A stretch of DNA of 64,000 bases, taken from the NCBI GenBank assembly GCA_037355855.1, contig CM074765.1:930001-994000 (forward strand), given 5' to 3'. The notes under the pieces were generated by a model. The model saw only the letters and a program-made list of their open reading frames with translations. It was not told where the DNA came from and searched no databases. How positions within the stretch are numbered: position 1 is the stretch's first letter; every line of letters starts with the position of its first letter. A program made the position numbers and the translations under genes. This document shows, in pieces, positions 34,044 through 46,809 of this stretch. This DNA is from Pseudo-nitzschia pungens. Taxonomy: Eukaryota; Bacillariophyta; Bacillariophyceae; Bacillariales; Bacillariaceae.

Positions 34044-35164
34044 GTTTGCTTGTTTTTCCGTTTCTCTGGTTTGCTTTCCCTTTGTCGCTTTGACTCGAAG
34101 GAGGAAAGGCTATTGTTTTTTGAGTAGAATAAAAAAAGGACGATTACGCTCTGCTCGCACTTTCCAGTCTTCAAAATCTTGAGTTCCGCATACCGATGTA
34201 AGGTTACCGTTACAGCATCTTTTTTGGTCGAAGAATTCGAATTCGAATAGATTTCCGATCCTTTCAATTCAGTAGACACTATTTTTCTCTTTTATTCTTC
34301 TCTTTGCGACATCATAAAAATTACTTATGACTTTGTGTGAGAACTACGAAGTAGAAGTTTCAAACGCGCATTGTGTATGAATATCACTCAACCCAACTCC
34401 CGGGGGCAATGTCATCTGGAAAACATTGTCTAATCAGAAGCATCCCATTCATCTGGATAATTTTGGATTTGAAAGGAGAAAAAAATGATTAAAAAAATGA
34501 GATCTGTTTATGTCCGAGATCGTGAGTGACCCGTGACTGACGTGTTATTCCCGCAACATTGTTGTTCATACGGTACAGGGTACGAGTAAGGTTACGAATA
34601 GTAGCTTTACGAAGGACCGAGTCCTTGTAGTACGAGTTCTCGTACTGGTACGAGTACATCGTATTGTGTATCAGATCTTCTTGGGTTTCACGTCAGCAGT
34701 TGAACTTTGCACATCCATGCTGTTTTGTTGTCGTCGTCGAGCTTGATAGATGATTGGATCTTGTGTTTGCAATTCTGCTGATGCGACTGGGACCTGCTGT
34801 CGAGGACAATCAAGTCTTTTCCTGCCGATGCAGACTATCCTGCGAGGAACGCGACACCACGGAGTACGGCACACCGGGTAATTACCATCCCAAACCTCCG
34901 CAAACAGCTGCTAACAAGTAAGATTGCATCATTCCATACAATCTATCAATTGACACGAACCGTGCAACAATCGATAAGATTCCGTCAGTAGCAGCTCTAT
35001 CGCATCCAAAACCGTCATTCCAAAACTCTCAACGACGTGGATTAACACTTTTTGCAGGGAAATCTATAATCTCTCCTCTCCGACGTCTTCAAGAAGGTGT
35101 TGCTCACAGAACTTCAGATAACTAATCACAAACTTCAGAAAAAAACACTATTCACTACGCCAAA
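34044..35164. other. divergent intergenic region
   Basis: Promoter region for the peroxiredoxin (minus) and EF-hand/Tic20 (plus) genes. A GTACGAGT-type repeated stretch occurs near 34575-34660 (GTACGAGTTCTCGTACTGGTACGAGTAC). No gene supported. Confidence 0.5.
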
Positions 35165-36346
35165 ATGAAATTCGGATACGCCTCCATCTCTGTGGCCTTT
35201 TTCTTGGCTGTCAATCACCACGGAACTGCCGCCTTTTCCATCAGACCTAACTCACACTCGATGACAAGGATTATGAACACGTACAATGCAAATGGGATGC
35301 ACGTACGACAACCCTTGGCGTTGGGGACTTCGACGGACTCTTCGTCCAGCGCGTCATCGACCACAGACGAAGACGACGAAATTGCTCGTCTCCGAGCCAT
35401 GGCCCAGAAACTTCGATCCGAAGCAGCTGCCCTCGAGGCCGAGCAAGCTGAAGATCGTGCCAACTTAGCAAAGTTGGCGTTTGACAAGTTCGACAATAAT
35501 TCGGACGGGAAGATTTCCAAGGAAGAGCTTAAAGCAGGACTCGAGGCTTCCCTCAAAACAGAAATTAGCGAGGATCGCGTTCAGAAGCTCATGGACAAGT
35601 TTGACGTCAGCGGAGATGGCTATCTCCAGCTGGAAGAAATGGTTTCCGTCGACCAGTTTAGAAACCAATTGGAAGCTTTTTCGAGAGAAGAAAAGCGCCT
35701 AGCACGGGAGGCGGCTATTGAAGCCCAGAAGGAAGAGGAGGCATCGCGATTGGCAGAAGCGAAACTGGCCATCTTAAATGAAAAGGATCCAACACAGACA
35801 GACAAAATCGTTAGTGTGTTGCCTTATTTGTTTCCGCTACTGGACAGTCTCCAATTCGGACGATACTTTCTCATCGACAACCCAGACAATCCATTTGTGT
35901 TCATTCTGGCCCTCATGTTTGCAGCATACAAGAGCATTCCATTTTCGGGATTTGCCGCTTTTATTGCTCTTAACACCCTATCAAATAATCCCGGTCTGAA
36001 CAAATTGGTCCGATTCAACATGCAGCAGGCAATTTTTCTCGATATCGCTCTCTTTTTCCCGGGATTACTCGCGGCGTTGTTTGGCGCAGTTGGTGGCATG
36101 GCCGGAATTCAGATCCCTCAATCAATTAACCAAGCGGGATCGACGGCCATTTTTGGGGCCCTCGTATTGGTTGTAGCATACGCCTCAATAAGTTCCCTCT
36201 TGGGCATTAAACCGGACAAAATTCCCATCATATCTCAAGCCGTCGAAGAACGAATGCCAACCGTCGATATGTTTGACGATTCTGGACGCTTTATTCCCCG
36301 AAGAATGAGAGAATCGGAAGACGACGAAAAAGACAAGAAGGATTGA
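35165..36346 (+). CDS. plastid protein with two EF-hands fused to a Tic20-like translocon domain
   Basis: 393 residues, single exon. Leader MKFGYASISVAFFLAVNHHGTAA|FSIRP gives plastid import with the diatom F motif. A helical acidic segment (72-100) precedes two canonical EF-hand loops: DNNSDGKISKEE (110-121) and DVSGDGYLQLEE (147-158). Both have all calcium-ligand positions filled. A charged coiled coil follows (171-206). The C-terminal half is Tic20/Ycf60-like: KIVSVLPYLFPLLDSLQFGRYFL, then three more membrane helices (FVFILALMFAAYKSIPF, IFLDIALFFPGLLAALFG, IFGALVLVVAYASISSLL). Tic20 forms the inner-envelope protein-import channel. The fusion suggests calcium regulation of import (inference). 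Tic20 proper usually lacks EF-hands. Confidence 0.85.
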   Translation: MKFGYASISVAFFLAVNHHGTAAFSIRPNSHSMTRIMNTYNANGMHVRQPLALGTSTDSSSSASSTTDEDDEIARLRAMAQKLRSEAAALEAEQAEDRANLAKLAFDKFDNNSDGKISKEELKAGLEASLKTEISEDRVQKLMDKFDVSGDGYLQLEEMVSVDQFRNQLEAFSREEKRLAREAAIEAQKEEEASRLAEAKLAILNEKDPTQTDKIVSVLPYLFPLLDSLQFGRYFLIDNPDNPFVFILALMFAAYKSIPFSGFAAFIALNTLSNNPGLNKLVRFNMQQAIFLDIALFFPGLLAALFGAVGGMAGIQIPQSINQAGSTAIFGALVLVVAYASISSLLGIKPDKIPIISQAVEERMPTVDMFDDSGRFIPRRMRESEDDEKDKKD

Positions 36347-38386
36347 AACGAGCAATTCATAGATAAGCGAGAGCAGTAGATAACGAAAATCGATCGATAC
36401 TTAAGAAACACATTCTGTAAAGATTGAGTGGCTTCGTGATGTAAAATAAGACCTACAAATAAACAATGACGACATCTTGAATCTTTCATATACTTAATAT
36501 TTCCATTGAATTGCTATGGTTATTTTTCTAGTCTTAGTGTAGAGTGCCATCCACTACCATCCGTTTGAGGGCCATTTTTTCGATCTGCGTCATCTCTCGT
36601 CGAAGATTCGACCACAGCAACAGCCCAGAACACTTGCTCAATCCATGTGTGAAAGACTTAGCGGAGCATACATTCCTGACCCCCCTCCCACTCACTCTTC
36701 ATGCACGATACTCATTTCAGTCAAATTTAGAATCCTTTCAGAAAACTATAATACAAATTTATCATGAATGGATGGATGTTGTGACGAGCTAATGACAAAC
36801 AAGTTGTTCGAAGGGTGCTAGTACTAGCCACGTTTTTCTTGGGCTTTTTTCTTAGGCTTGCGAATGCACCATCTAAGACTCAGTATTGATATGGAACAGA
36901 GCCTGTCTACTGGAACAAATAAAATGAGAACCAAAGAAGTAATGCAAGGCTAAGCAGAGAAAGCAAACGCTTTTCTTGAAAATTGATGAAGCTCATGTCT
37001 TGTTAGATTATACAGTACAACATTAGAAATCAATGAGAAGGTCTCGCCCAAGTAGTACTGGTATTTAGTGCAAACAATATTGTTGATACGGAAATCACGA
37101 GCTATGACGTGATAATATCTACTGTATTTACCATTCCAGAGATCCCTGATTCAGATTGTGATATGTCATTGCCAGCAGTTCCTTGACAAGAACTTATGGG
37201 CTCATGGGTGCCATTATTGGTGCGCAGCAACAATCACCACATCCATTGTTCAGTCAAAGGTATGAACCAGAAGACACCAGAATCAGCACTCTTATAACAC
37301 GTCAGAATTCGTTTTATGCAATTGCCACCACCACCACCACCACCAGCAGCAGGAGCAATGGTGGGAATGAATAGTATTACTACCTGTAGTAGTAGTGTAT
37401 AAGCTAGTAAACAATCTGTGACCGAAGCGCAAATAGAAGGATCCATTATGCAATAATTACCGAGAAGATAGCCATCATACAACGCGAATAACCACTCCAC
37501 TTCAGCAGTTGGCCGTCCTTAAGTAATTCGTGGAGTTAAATTCAGGTTTATCTTGGTTCCCTTCCAAGGAAGAGGAAAAGCATCGCCAGGCAAACAGTTT
37601 TCTGCGACGAGCATCATCTTGGTGCTTTTCTCTCATCGATCAGAAAGTTGTAATCTTACCGTTGCTTATGCGAATGCGCGGTAAAAAAGCTCGACGTGAT
37701 TAAAAACTAATTTCCCACGCTTCTCTTGACTAAAATTTCCTTAAATGATGGTCGCGTCTCTATTTCAAAATGGATCTCAACAGAAATATTGATCAGCATG
37801 GTGTCAAATTTAACGCTATTATAACGTTAGTTACAAACTTTGAATATAAGTGATGAGTTTTTAAGGGTGGTGATGCAATTTTTTCCATTTCATTAGGTAG
37901 TCTTACGGTACTTACTAGAGATACTCCCTGGGTATTTTCGAGTACTATCGGAGTGTGAACTTGGAATGAAGTAAATCGAGGTTGATTTATCGTCCCATGG
38001 TGTAATGCAAGGAACATCTTTTGTTGAAATCTTACGGTGTGCATGCCTGATGTTTCAGGTGAAAAACAGGTTGCACCATTCCTTCTCATCTCAAACTTAG
38101 CAACTGATACTCGAAGTACTACTACTTCGTAATAAGCATCAAATTACTGTGCTTCGTATTTTGATTGGCCCGATTCTGAGCAGTGTTATTGACTTCCCCT
38201 CTTGCCTTAACACAACCGACATTAGAAGAACTGCGAAGACGCTTCGCAGCTAGACGGATAAGAGAAGCGTGAGGCAGACATATCGGGACACCGGCCTCAT
38301 TCAAAAGGAACACTGTGCGGCTGTTTCGACCCTACCTTCTCACAGTAGTTGTAGAACATTCAACGATCTATCAGGTTACATCCACA
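36347..38386. other. intergenic, 2 kb, no gene recognised
   Basis: Holds a short (CCA)n run at 37326-37349 and scattered TAC/AGT motifs (37376-37402, 38113-38132). The upstream end of the SAMHD1-like gene begins after about 38315. None of the frames of up to about 98 codons has recognisable features. Confidence 0.5.
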
Positions 38387-40656
38387 ATGCAGTCGCCCCC
38401 GAGTAAAAAACAAAGGTATCGGCTTACGAAATCCGAGGACAATGATCTTCCGCCGTTAAAGCGGTTCAAAACGACGGGAGAAGACTTTGCCTTGCGGCAA
38501 CTAACGTACCACAACGACAAAATGGATACCAACGATGAGATTCACGAAAGCATCGAACTCTGCCCTGTAACTAAAGCACTCGTCGACACCGAAGTCTATC
38601 AGCGACTCCGCAATATTCGTCAACTAGGAAACGCCGAATTTATTTATGCGTGCGCCAATCACAATCGCTTCCAGGTGAGTTGTTCCATCGAGAAGGCTAT
38701 TGAAAATATCGCTTTGCGCATGATAATCCTGAAAAGAGAACTCATCTGTGTTTGACCTTTTACATCGGTGATTGTTTCCAAAATAGCATTCGCTGGGAGT
38801 CGCTTTCTTAGCCGAAAAAATGTGCAAAACCATCAAAGAAGAGCAACCGGAGCTAGGAGCCACAGATAAGGACGTCCTCTGCGTCAAACTGGCAGGATTG
38901 CTTCACGATATTGGTCATGGCCCTTTCTCCCATACGTTCGAAGCATTTCGAGATCATTATCTTCCTAAATTTCTAGATGCCAACCCCGACTTGAAAGAAG
39001 AGTACAAGGACTGCGAAAATTTGAAACCCATTCCCCACTGGAGTCACGAGCAGTCCTCCCTTCTTTTCATTGATGCAGCCTTAGAGGAGCTTGGATTGCA
39101 GATTGATTTGAACAATCTAGACAAACCATTGAGACAAATAGGCGACGGAATTGATGCAAATTCGATGCGGGTTTTTAAACCCCGAAAACTCAACGATGCA
39201 GTATTGACTAGTCGCGATTTCGTGTTCATCAAGGTGAGATCCAAAAAATGTGAAAGGAGTTATTAGTGGTATTGACTATGTTCAACCAACGCAACATCGA
39301 ATTACACACACATGCATCGTTACGCTAACATCGTTGCTCGTTTCGATCCAACTAATGAAGGAGTGCATTTTCGGAAAGCCGTTGAAAGGATTCAACTATT
39401 TTGTTGGAAGACAGGATAAGAAAGTTGAATGGCTATATGACATAGTTTGTAACCGGCACAATGGACTTGATGTCGATAAGATCGATTACTTCGCAAGAGA
39501 TCATACTCGTGCCATGGGCAAGCGTGGAATCTTCATGAAAATGATCACCGACGCGCGTATAGCCAAAGGAAGATGCAGTCGACCAGAAAAGTGTGCAACT
39601 TGCAAAGACAAAGAAAATCCTGGCATGCATTACATGATTTGTTACCCTGAAAAACACATAGTCACAACAATGCATTTTTTCCAACAAAGAATGTTTCTTC
39701 ATAATTTCGTTTACCAACACAAAACGACAGCAGTTGTGGAAAGTATGATATGTGACATTCTATGCCTTGCCGATCCATACCTTCGACTCCAATCGCATTC
39801 CGGGGAGAAATTTCCGATGAGTCGAGCACATCTCAAAAGCGATTTTTTGATGAGATTGGATGATAGCATTATCACACTCATAGCGCACACAACAGATGAA
39901 CGGTTGGCAGAAGCACGCGCTCTGTGTCGACGATTCAAGCGACGCGATTTCTATAAGTGTGCTGTCGACCAATCTCTGGATATAGACAGAGTAATTGGCG
40001 ACATGGATGACTTAGAAGGAGAGGAATTGGAAAAGGCCAAGAATAGCCAGCGAGATGTTACTGTTTGGAAAATGACTGAAACTGAAATCCATTCTTGCAT
40101 TCTGCAAGAGGGTATGTTTTGGGCTGAACAAAACGACAGCGATTCCACAGCAAAGCTGCAAGGGAAAGACTTCATCGTGAAGAAGTATTGTATGCATCAC
40201 GGAGCTGGAGCAAATAATCCTCTGCTGCGTATGCGTTTCTATGGCAAGATGAGCGAGGAAAAAATTTTCGGCCCGGTGGACGACCTACCGGTTGCCGAAC
40301 AGGTGAAAGAGTGGAGACACAGTTCGTTCATACCTATTGAACATCAAAAAGTTGGTATTCGCGTCCTGGTTCGAGAAGCCTGCAAACGGGGTATCGTCAA
40401 TCAGTTCTTTCATCAATGGTACAACAATCGAATCAAAAACGAGGATGCACCTGATCAATGTGGGGAAAGCACATGCGGTTTGGAAGTCGACGAAGGTGAT
40501 GGAAACGAGGACTGGAATGGTCAGGAGCGGAGTGAGCCTGTTTGGCTTTCTCAAGATTTCGATGAAAGTGCCGAAGAAACTGACGATGATCGCAATCGCA
40601 GCGAGCGGGACCCACTCGAATTGAGCCCAGTCCCAGTTCGAGCTCTGACCCATTGA
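38387..40656 (+). CDS. SAMHD1-like HD-domain dNTP triphosphohydrolase
   Basis: Cleaves dNTPs to deoxynucleoside and triphosphate in characterised homologues, limiting dNTP pools; nuclear location is likely. Three exons, all phase 0: 38387-38674, 38787-39233, 39361-40656 (donors GTGAGT and GTGAGA), 676 residues. A basic N-terminus (PPSKKQRYRL, PLKRFK) may be a nuclear signal; no SAM domain is visible. The catalytic core has YQRLRNIRQLGNAEF, CANHNRFQ joined to HSLGVAFLAEKM (first metal His), LAGLLHDIGHGPFSHTFE (HD motif, about 136-137), and NGLDVDKIDYFARDH (metal Asp). The C-terminal extension is acidic (residues about 600-676). Exon junctions fall inside conserved blocks and rejoin them exactly, so the model is well supported. 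Confidence 0.92.
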
Positions 40657-41752
40657 AAGGGATGCATGAATTGCTTTTCTTACGCACGGACTACTTTTAT
40701 AACAAGTGAGATGCGGCAAGTCAATGATCTCACAACCAACATTGTTGCATCCTGGTATCAAATAGAAGAAATAATGCTAGAGTTTGTGCAAGAGGAATGT
40801 TTTGGGATTTCATTTTTTTCTAAGTTGGTTATTACAGCTACACGTACTGGTATTGTTCATGCTGTAACTACTTTTTTGGAGATATATTCGAGGCTCTGTA
40901 GAATTGTTGCATTGCTACCATTTTGTTGGCTGATCATTCTCCCATCACATCCAATCACCCTCAAGAGGCGTCTGAGGTGGTTGCCTTTCAGAACAGAGAA
41001 CTCTTTCAGGTTTCTTACTCCCCTTACAGTGCGTAATTGACAAGGCTGCCAATATTTTCTTTTCTTCTTGCTAAGTACAATTTACAGTATTGCAGAATTA
41101 TCATTTTTGTTGATCGATTATTTCATCACATCATGTAAACAATGATGAAACAATGTGGATAATCGTATCGAAGTGTTGTACCAGGTATCGCGTAAATAAA
41201 TACTAGAGGGTAAGCTAACCTTTTTTTTTAACCTTACTCATGCCGGGATGTATCATTTACAGTATTTTTTTTACGATCACAATTTTTTTTTCGTGAGAAC
41301 AATCATAAAAAAGCTCGAAAGAAAAAGAAGAAGAATCGCGAAAACACCTTTCGTGTTTCGTCCCCCCCAAAACATAAAAATACCCAATGATCAACCTACA
41401 AAGCGTATGGGTAGTACGTACACTCAACACACTTCCACGTCACAAGCCCCATCAAAGAAGAAATACCGGTATTATGAGTCGAACTAATCAGTGTACGGTA
41501 TGAATCAATCAAACACGTACGTGTGGTGGGAAACGTGTTACTGGTAGATCGATCGAATTTTTTTGATGACACTTCCGACTGCGGAAAAAAACAATGTTTC
41601 ATCGTACAACGCAAACAGACAGATTCGATTCGCTGCTTCCGGGAGGCACGTCACGTTACATCATCATGTTCGATTTTTGATTATCTTTCTATTCTCCGTA
41701 TTCTCCATAATTCAGTTCACACCACTGAACAAAGAATTGCAGATCATCCAAA
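40657..41752. other. intergenic, no gene recognised
   Basis: AT-rich spacer upstream of the SulP gene with several homopolymer A/T runs (41221-41330). No supportable coding frame. Confidence 0.5.
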
Positions 41753-43370
41753 ATGGGAAAGCCTCAATTCAACCCGATCAGAGATCTTGTTAGTGGCGCC
41801 ATTATGGCTGCCACTTCGGTTCCACAGTTGATCGCTTACGCCGAAACCGTAGGATATGCAGGATACCGTGGTTTGGCTACCGCTGGGCCACCTCTCATGG
41901 CCTGGGGATTCGTCACGGGAGGTCCCTTCATGAACGCCGGTGTCACATCCATTACAGCTCTCATGGCCAAGTCCGACTTGAACGGTGAAGCTTACATGGC
42001 GGAACACGGAGAGGAAGCATACGTCGAGCTCGTCGCTGCCTACTCGATGTATGTCGGAATTGCCTCCGTCTTCTTGGCCGTCGTCGGATTTGGACGACTC
42101 GCATCGTATGTGCCAAAATGTGTTGCAACCGGTGAGTAGAAGACAAGTTGGTCGCGATGCTACGAGGAAGTATCGTTCGACTCAACCCGTGAATCGTCGG
42201 CGGAAATAAAGCTCCACGATTTGGGTCGTGATGAACACTCGGCGCATCGAATCCCTCCCGAGATGCCACCATTGATCGATCAGAACGCATTGCATCCTTC
42301 TAATTTTTTCCGCCTTTTCGATTTGATAAAACTGCTTGCCGTGTCTTGTTCTTTCAGGCTTCAAATGGGGATGTGCCCTCGGTGTCTTGGTATCGGCGCT
42401 TCCCAACGGACTGTTCAACAAGGGGTCGAAAGAGGTCAAGGCCTTGGTAGCGGATGACGCCATTTTCGGTGCCTTTGTCCGCGCCATCAAGGCCAGTGCT
42501 CCGCAAGCAACGGGTGCCGTCAACGTAGCCGGATTCGTCTACAGCCTGACGCACCCTCTCCAGTGGGCCCTCGTCCCCACCATCATGTTTGTGATCGGTA
42601 CCTGGTTCGTCATGAACGGAAAGAAGTTGTTGCCAAAGTCCCTGCCTCCCGGTACGGAAGTCATCATCGCCACGGCCGTCGCGACCTTGTACAGCATGAA
42701 CTTTGACTACTCCGGTGGCGTCGTTGGAGAAATCCCCACCCTGGATCCCGATGCCGGCATCGCCATCCCCGGCACCGGATTGAAGATCCCCGTTGCGTTG
42801 CTGGACTTCCAAAAGGTCTTGGACGCACCCGTCGCGGACCGCATGGGTGGATGGCCCGCGTTGGCCATCACCTCGATGCTGTTTGCCGGTGTCAACTTTT
42901 TGTCCATCATGGGAATCGCTTCCGGGTTCGAGTCCGAGAACGGAATCCCGTGGAGCGCGCCCCGCGAGTTGATTGCCCAGGGTGCCAGTTGCGGGGTTGC
43001 CGCCCTCGTTGGATCGGCTCCCGTTTCCGGAAGCATGAGCCGATCGTTGGTGTCCCGCATGACGGGTACCACCTCCCAGCTCGCCTGCATCCTGACCGCG
43101 ATCATCTGGATTGTTGCCATGCCCTACATGAGCATCATGAGCCCCACACCCAAGGCCGCCCTGAGTGCCGTTATTGTGAGCGCCGTTCTCAAGAGTGTTG
43201 TCATGCCCACATCTCTGATGGCACTGAAGGGAATCGATTTTGCCGTTGGTTGGGGAACCGCCATCTTGACCGCCATGACTTCCCCTACCCTGGGGTTTGG
43301 TTCGGGTTTGGTCTTGTATTTGGTCACAAAACCATTGCAATCCGACGACAAGAAGACCAAGAAGGAGTAA
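41753..43370 (+). CDS. SulP/SLC26-family anion transporter-like membrane protein
   Basis: Exons 41753-42131 and 42358-43370 (donor GTGAGT, acceptor TTTCAG) give 463 residues. The N-terminus FNPIRDLVSGAIMAATSVPQLIAYAETVGYAG is the SulP signature region (bent helix 1, usually PQAMAYA). Further family features are GLATAGPPLMAWGFVTGG, VSALPNGLF, and PVSGSMSRSLVSRMTGTTSQLACILTA, equivalent to the conserved PxxGSxSRT block. About 10-12 hydrophobic helices are visible. The cytoplasmic STAS domain found in most SulP proteins is absent: the chain ends in a basic tail DDKKTKKE soon after the last helix. Substrate (sulfate, bicarbonate or another anion) cannot be read from the sequence. GC-rich, C-ending codons suggest strong expression. 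Confidence 0.85.
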
Positions 43371-44244
43371 AAAGTGCGAGGAGAGCATTTGTTCTACGTG
43401 TACGTTGTCAACGACAATTCATAGGAATATTCTATTTTAGATGATCTACTTTTTATATTAGTCTACATACTTTATACCATACCGTATACCGTAGCACTGA
43501 GAATCATCATAGCATCAATCGGTCAATCCATGACATCGATCGATCTATCAATCAATCATCATGACCAAAACATGCGCATTCGCAAGAAATCACTGTTTTT
43601 TTTCTCATCCTCACATCTCTCTCTCAACTAGAGGTCGAAAAGATCTTCTTCAGATCCATTTTTATTTGTTTGGAGTTAGTTTTTCTTCTCCATACGAACG
43701 TGACATGACAGACCTTTGCACTTTTTTTGATGAATGGACCCAATCGCGAAACAGTCGCGCCAAAATTAGGATTGGGAAAACAATGACAAAAACAATAATG
43801 TACAGTAAGAGTTACTACGTAAGGTTACTGAAGCTCCGTACCGTACACATGGACATCGTGAACGCCTACTAGTACCGTCGTCTACTCGTACGTCTACAGG
43901 TAGAATATTATGTACCAATACCGCCATGACTACGAACTTCAAACTACTCGTTCAATCCAATCATCACGTCAAAGAAGTTGATCCCCGATACCGGTACGAG
44001 TATGATGTAAGGTATTTACTTGTAATCACCGTACGTGTTGGCTAATGAGAGAAAAAAATAGTAATCTTACTGCAGGCACAATCGATTGTAGATGCTTTTG
44101 TCGAGCACTTCCAGTTTTCCCAGTTTCACCGAAAAGGCTACGAAGCTGATCGATCCGAGAGTTATCACACCAGGACAAAGCGAAAGAACACATCGGTTGC
44201 CAGAAACACACAGCGCTGACGCACACGGAATCAATCAATCCACA
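43371..44244. other. intergenic, no gene recognised
   Basis: Contains many TACCGTA/ACCGGT-type sequences (43478-43495, 43840-43880, 43990-44035). The frame of the next gene is open from an earlier ATG at 44092, which is noted in its entry. Confidence 0.5.
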
Positions 44245-45462
44245 ATGTTCATCAAGAAAGATTTGCGGAAGATACCCACCATCCTCGACGAAGCCGTCGA
44301 TTGCAACTCCTACGATGACGAAAACGACGAACACGACGCAAGCAACGACGGCGACAAGAAGAAAAAACGAGCCAAACGCGAGGAACCCATTCGGATGCTC
44401 AGATTGGGCCGCCGCAAACAAGAATTCGATGGATGTGTCCGAGTTCTCTGCCAGCCGGTGCACGTTCCCAAGCTCAAGTACCTCTCGGTGCTGAACCTCT
44501 ACGATTGCGACATTCACGATCTGAGCGGATTCGGTCCCATGTTCGGGGAGGCGGCGCCCAATCTCGAAACCCTGAATCTGGGGCGGAATCCGTTGAGCAA
44601 TGGCATTCCGGACGAGTTCTCCGAGGTTCGCTCGCTCAAGCATTTGTGGCTCGACGATTGCAAGCTTTCCGGAGAACTGCCGAGGGCGTTTTTGAATCTT
44701 CCCAACCTCGAGAGCCTGCGGCTTCCCAACAACAAGATCACGCGTCTCAACATTGGTGGGATCGATGCAAACGCAAGCGGGAACGCTTCGAAGAAGGACA
44801 GGGACGACGGGGAAGAATACGAGTACGACGATTCGCAGATGGACGATGCGACAACCACCGAGGTGATACCGCTGCGAAATCTCAAAATCCTCTGCCTGGA
44901 TCGGAACGTTTTGGGAGCACGAGACAGCAGCAACGCAAATGGCAATGACGCGAGCGGAGACGAGATGGAAACGGAAGATACCGCCACGACCGTCCTGCCG
45001 TCGAACCTGGCCGAATGGGCGCCCAACCTGGAAGAATTGATGCTGCGGCACAACAAGTTCCGGAAGCTCGGGGTTCGAAAATGGCCGTCGACCCTCCGGA
45101 TTCTCCACGTTTCTTCGAACCAATTGGAGAACCTCGACGAATTAGTCGTGAACGATGGGGGTTTGCCATCGCTGACCCACCTCTACGCCAACGGGAATCG
45201 GCTGAACCGACTGCCGGAGGGCATCCTGGAGAGGCACCCGAGACTCCGGCGGTTGGTGGTGAGCCACAACCCGCCCCTCGGGGACCTTCCGAAAGAAGTC
45301 TGGAAGAGGCTGGGATTGCTGCCATCGCGGGAACCCGCGTCCGGTGACGCAACCGGAGCGGGAGACGACGAAAGCTCGTCGTGCGAAATTTTGTGGCAAC
45401 CCAATCCGAATCTTTCCGCGCCGTCCGGTGCCGGCGCTTCGGACAGCGCCGCGACCGCGTAG
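44245..45462 (+). CDS. leucine-rich-repeat protein
   Basis: 405 residues from ATG 44245 (CACAATGT context); an in-frame ATG at 44092 would add 51 residues. I prefer 44245 because MFIKKDLRKIPTIL begins with a well-formed helix and the upstream residues look like leader UTR. About eight leucine-rich repeats of plant/SDS22-like type are visible: LKYLSVLNLYDCDIHDL, LETLNLGRNPLSNGIP, LKHLWLDDCKLSGELP, LESLRLPNNKITRL, LKILCLDRNVL, LEELMLRHNKFRKL, LRILHVSSNQLENL, LTHLYANGNRLNRLPEGI. Two acidic, Asn/Ser-rich insertions separate repeats. It has no signal peptide, membrane helix or kinase, so is probably an intracellular scaffold. Specific role unknown. Confidence 0.82.
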   Translation: MFIKKDLRKIPTILDEAVDCNSYDDENDEHDASNDGDKKKKRAKREEPIRMLRLGRRKQEFDGCVRVLCQPVHVPKLKYLSVLNLYDCDIHDLSGFGPMFGEAAPNLETLNLGRNPLSNGIPDEFSEVRSLKHLWLDDCKLSGELPRAFLNLPNLESLRLPNNKITRLNIGGIDANASGNASKKDRDDGEEYEYDDSQMDDATTTEVIPLRNLKILCLDRNVLGARDSSNANGNDASGDEMETEDTATTVLPSNLAEWAPNLEELMLRHNKFRKLGVRKWPSTLRILHVSSNQLENLDELVVNDGGLPSLTHLYANGNRLNRLPEGILERHPRLRRLVVSHNPPLGDLPKEVWKRLGLLPSREPASGDATGAGDDESSSCEILWQPNPNLSAPSGAGASDSAATA

Positions 45463-46809
45463 CTATGGAATTTCGGGACAGCGGATTGCCGTACCGTAGA
45501 TCGGTGGCCGGAAATCGATGCGAGTGCTTCGGTTCAATAATATCTTGCGAAGGAGATCAAGCGTTCGGAAGCAAAGTAGTGCGCGACGAAGGGGTACATG
45601 AACCTGCTTCGAATGACGGCTACTGCAATGTTTCGCAAAAAAAAATAATCTCGGTAACATCAGATGTGGAAGTCAAGGCAACTTCCGGAAAATCTCCTGT
45701 CGATAACCCGCTCTAGTTTATTTTTTCACGGTCGCGATGGATATCCCATCCTCAATCAACTCGCTAGTAGTAGCTCTTGTCACGCACTCTAGTGTCGGTC
45801 ATAATTGATACTAATCCATCGTTGCTCAGCTTTCCGCCTGAAGAGTTTCATGCGCACCAGACTCACCCTCGATATCCAGGATGTAATCAGTCTAGCGTGC
45901 GTGTAATTAATTATTTCGAAATTATCACGTATTCCGTGGTCGTCAACACGAGCTACACGTATGGAAATGTATTTGGGATGCAAAGGACCGATGCTGCTGA
46001 TATTGAAAAAATATTAGATTGCTTCACCCAACACGACCTACTAATAGTAAGCGAGAAGTGCTTTTGATAAAGCTTATTGGAACAGATTTTGGTTCATATC
46101 TCTTCCCACAGAACCAGCTGACTCTGTTGAGAGACTGTCTGTAGTAGTATTGATACCTACAATCGCAACATTACTCCTACTACTAGTGCAGGTGTAGTAA
46201 TCAATATTTCCTCCTCAATTTCTCTGCAAAATGAAACTGATATGGCAAGTTTTAGTAGTAAAGGGGCTTCAGCCCAAAAATAGACGGAGTGAGATGCAGT
46301 CAATGTTGCTAAAGCACGACTCCATTGACAGACATCTATCATGTCCACATCACAACCTCGTCGAAGTTGCAATGAGAGATGCGGTAAGATTATTTATTTT
46401 TCTAATGTAAAAAAACTGTTTAGAATGTTTAGAAAAGAATTCTTCAATGACGATGACAAGTAACCTTACAAGTAATCCTTACGGTTATCTAACCTTACTA
46501 CGTACCAGTAAGCTTACCGCACTGTACTTGTTTTGATCTTTCGGCTCGGATTCTCAATTCGGAGGTCAATGCCCCCTTTCAAAAATATCCCCGATTTCAT
46601 GCTTGAACGAAGATCCACACTGATGTTTTGTCGGAAGATTATTTTTTTTTGTTTTTGTTGATGCCATCAGGAACGACCGCAAACACGAGACGCATTCGGC
46701 CGACGGCAAGAGGCTCCCGTCTCCCATCATCGAAACGAGTGCATCTCGAACGAACCAACATAACGTACGGTGATAGTTTGCGTCCGTCTTGCGAAAAATC
46801 CAGGTCAAC
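45463..46809. other. intergenic, no gene recognised
   Basis: The spacer has TAGTAGTA patches near 46144 and 46172. The 96-codon frame at 45777-46067 has no distinguishing features. Confidence 0.5.

Noticed and set aside
42354..43388. 344-codon minus-strand frame opposite the SulP gene
   Set aside because: Gly/His/Asp-rich shadow of the transporter frame with no domain.
44026..45123. 365-codon minus-strand frame opposite the LRR gene
   Set aside because: Antisense shadow; the LRR pattern on the plus strand is unambiguous.
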